Origin: Tyto alba | Lineage: Eukaryota > Chordata > Aves > Strigiformes > Tytonidae | Direction: 5' to 3' | Length of the DNA stretch: 64,000 bases | NCBI RefSeq assembly: GCF_018691265.1 | Contig: NW_024881300.1 | Coordinates: 6,430,546-6,494,545, forward strand | In this document: piece after piece, positions 61,514 through 64,000 of the stretch | How positions within the stretch are numbered: position 1 is the first letter of the stretch | Layout: every line of letters begins with the position of its first letter | The notes under the pieces: generated by a model | What the model was told of the DNA's origin: nothing | Seen by the model: only the letters and a program-made list of their open reading frames with translations | The model's database searches: none | Made by a program: the position numbers and the translations under genes

Positions 61514-62954
61514 CACTCAGTTGTTTTTCTTTATACTGTCTTTCCACTGTGGATGTCTCTTCCTTTTTTGTTTTCTTTCTTCAATATTATGTCTTGATTT
61601 TAGCCTTTGGGCTGGGATCTTGCTGTTTCCATCCTACAGTGATTTTTTTTTTTTTTTTTTTACTATTTTTTTTCCAAAAGAATACAAATTTGAGAAACTT
61701 TTCAGTTTTCTTTGCAAACTAGACTTAAAGAGTGACTCAGAACTGAGCTCTCTGAATTATCTTTGTCAACTAGTACAGCAGTGGAATGTCATACCATTTA
61801 AAGAAAATCAGATTTTTTGTCCAGAAGTTAGTTATGCTGTAAAACTGAACTTGGGAATATTCAGAAATGTAAGAACTGTGAATTTTTGAATAGTATGCTT
61901 CTAAAAATATTGTTTTCTTACTGTAGTGAGATTTTAATATATGCCTTTCCAAAGTTACCAGCTTATATGTGTATGGGGTTATTGAAACCTGGTCTTCTGC
62001 AAACCATAGGTACTAACAATTCAGGCCCCCTGCAGAAACCCCAAGTTTATCTTGTCCTTCTGAATTTCCAGTGGGGTTTTCAATGTTTTCCATGTGAGAA
62101 AAGAACAAAGGTCTCAGCTGGATTTGTCTTTGAATTTGAACTTCAAGTCAAGAATATCCCATAGAGACACTTGCTCTCTTTAGGGTTACATGCATTGCTT
62201 GATCTATTAATGAACTAGGATGGCAGCTCTGAAGGGGTGGGTTCATGTCATTGTTTATATGATGAAGCACAAGAATATGAATAGCAGATGTATTCATTTT
62301 CTGCTTGCAGAACATGTGATTATATCATGGAGTAACACAACTCAAGCGCAGGCAATAATGCCTTGTTAAAGAAGAACGAAAGATCCTAGAAGTTTTACTG
62401 GGGTCCATTAGCAGAACTGAGGGAAAATCTGTGGTACATCAACTCTTACCCGGGCTTTGCATTTCAGACTGTTATTTTTACTACATTGCTTCTTAAAGGG
62501 GTACATAAAGCAGATATTGCATACAAAAATCTGTATATCCTGAAATCAAAGTATTTCTCAGACTGTGAGGATCTGAAATTTCAATTCTATGTATCACAAA
62601 AGACAAGAGGCCAGCATCAGCATCATGAAGAAGATAGAAAGAGATGCAAATCCCCCTCCACTCCCAACCTAAAAGCAGAAGCTATTGTAGGAGATTTATT
62701 TTGTTTTTTAAAAGGCAAGAAAGAGATTTGGTTATTCATTTCTGTGCCTTTGTGACTCTGGCATTTAAAGATGTGTTCCCTCTTCCAAGATTTGATTCTA
62801 ATAGTATAGCATCAGTTAAAATTTGCTCACGGTGATCGCTGTTGTGTCTGCTACAGTTAGACAGCAATATCTATCAGACCTTCAGATTATTTAATCATAT
62901 TGAATGACACTGTGAGTTGTAATAATTAATTTATTCAATAATCTCTGGCTTTCA

Positions 62955-63115
62955 TTTATACTGTCTACCACAGGACTCCTGGGTCCTAACACTTGTATTG
63001 AGAGAATTTCAAAACTGTCATAGGGGATGGGCAATAACTCAGATTATATCAAAAGAAAATTTCTGTGCCTGAGACTCTGGGATAGTTAGCAAAGTGCTTC
63101 AACATCCTTAGGGGT
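62955..63115 (+). mobile_element. Possible second MIR/CORE-SINE-like element
   Basis: Order of matches: accacaggactcctgggtcct (consensus gtcaggactcctgggttct), tttctgtgcctgagactctg (consensus ctctgtgcctcagtttccc), then gcaaagtgcttcaacatcct (consensus gcaaagcgctttgagatcct). Three matches in the right order over 130 bases support a decayed SINE. Confidence 0.5.
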
Positions 63116-64000
63116 CAAATTAACCACAGCATGTTGTATAGCTGCTGTTAGTTTGGTTCCAAATCAAATTACCTTCCTTTTGGTAGAGCTGCAGAATGGA
63201 GCATTTTGTGAGAGCATTCCTTGAAACTTCCCAGTAAAAACAATGATTTAAAAAATAAATCTTTTCAATATGGTTTAATCTTTCATGGTAAAAATGTGCT
63301 ACTGGCAGTTATTCCCTTTAGCAACTTATTATGGAAAGATAAGTTTAGAGGCTGTTCTCTGCCTTTGCCACAGCTATTTTATATATCAATAAAAATAAAA
63401 ATTCAATGGACTATGGTAAGTTTGCAATGGGAGTGTGGAGGAGAGAAGCAACTTTAATGTCAGTACTTGAATCATTAGGTTTATATTTTTCCTTGGCCAT
63501 TATTTTTCTTAAAACAAAAACCAACAACAAAAACAACGTAGTGACAAACTGAGAATAAATATGAAATAATGTCAAGGCTTGTCACTCTTACCAGCTCTAT
63601 CAGGGTTAGGCTTTCAGCTCCTGGTACTGTTTTCTCCCAGCACCCTGCCTTCTCCATCCACACTGCTTTCACTGGAGACGAAAGGATTATTTTTTTGTTT
63701 TTTAATTTTGGATGCTGAGGACTTGTGCCAGGCTAAGCTGGCAAAGAGATAAGTGCCACAGCAGGGAGGAAGATTCATAAATGATGAAGACACAATCTCT
63801 TAAACTCCCTGGCTCACAGGTGTTTTGTTATTAATGAAGCTGAAAAAGATGCTCCAAATTATGTCTCCTTCTTGACATGAGAGCTTTGGCAGCCCTTTGT
63901 GACTGAAGGCTCCTGCTCTTGCAGGTGTGCAGGATAAATTTGCAAGCCAGAATGGGGAAAAAAAAAAGAGAGAAAAATATTCACATACTCAAGGGTTCCT
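63116..64000. other. Intergenic sequence at window end
   Basis: AT-rich with no gene, splice-supported exon or named repeat recognised. The window ends in the desert. Confidence 0.6.

Larger units (their letters stand above)
55549..62954. other. Intergenic desert, far distal part
   Basis: AT-rich, no supported gene. Contains a small tandem duplication at 56.9 kb, possible ancient repeat scraps at 59.1 and 59.9 kb, and T homopolymers at 60.25, 61.50 and 61.65 kb. Confidence 0.65.

Noticed and set aside
1..64000. CRISPR arrays, operons, tRNA or rRNA genes, recent viral insertions
   Set aside because: None seen: the sequence is eukaryotic, no regularly spaced repeats exist, and no cloverleaf or retroviral gene was recognised by eye.

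Overview
The window reads as vertebrate nuclear DNA, most likely from a bird. It is AT-rich, has spliced coding exons with GT-AG borders, and its recognisable interspersed repeats are old and decayed: CR1, MIR-like SINE, palindromic DNA-transposon relics and one Penelope-like fragment. There are no Alu, L1 or recent ERV insertions. The small introns and sparse repeats favour a bird. A crocodilian or turtle is possible, and the species cannot be named from this sequence.

Region 1 (1 to about 10,130, + strand) is the 3' part of TOX3, an HMG-box transcription regulator. Four in-frame, phase-0 coding exons are visible: 2769-3038, 4402-4629, 5993-6073 and 8256-8993. They supply 438 codons: a Ser/Pro-rich linker, a lysine-rich nuclear localisation signal, the complete HMG box split over two exons, and a long Gln/Met/His-rich C-terminal domain. 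The first exons lie upstream of base 1. A 3'UTR with several AATAAA signals follows the stop.

Region 2 (about 10,130 to 64,000) is a gene desert. Every open frame in it is short and none resembles a protein family I recognise. From known vertebrate synteny (SALL1 and TOX3 flank a large desert) this is probably the TOX3-SALL1 interval, which suggests distal enhancers for developmental genes. Two AT-rich stretches with clustered homeodomain, POU or HNF1-like motifs (about 16,840-17,010 and 52,600-52,860) are the best enhancer candidates I could pick by eye.

The desert also holds molecular fossils: a frameshifted Penelope-like reverse transcriptase remnant near 42.4-42.8 kb, an antisense CR1 near 38.1-38.5 kb, a CR1 3' tail near 25.8 kb, MIR/CORE-SINE-like pieces near 55.4 kb, 63.0 kb and 46.9 kb (possibly 32.2 kb), and several short palindromic elements. 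I found no convincing new biological system. The most interesting items are the Penelope fossil, a 12-bp perfect inverted repeat near 27.8 kb, a GC-rich island in TOX3 intron 4, and the candidate regulatory clusters.
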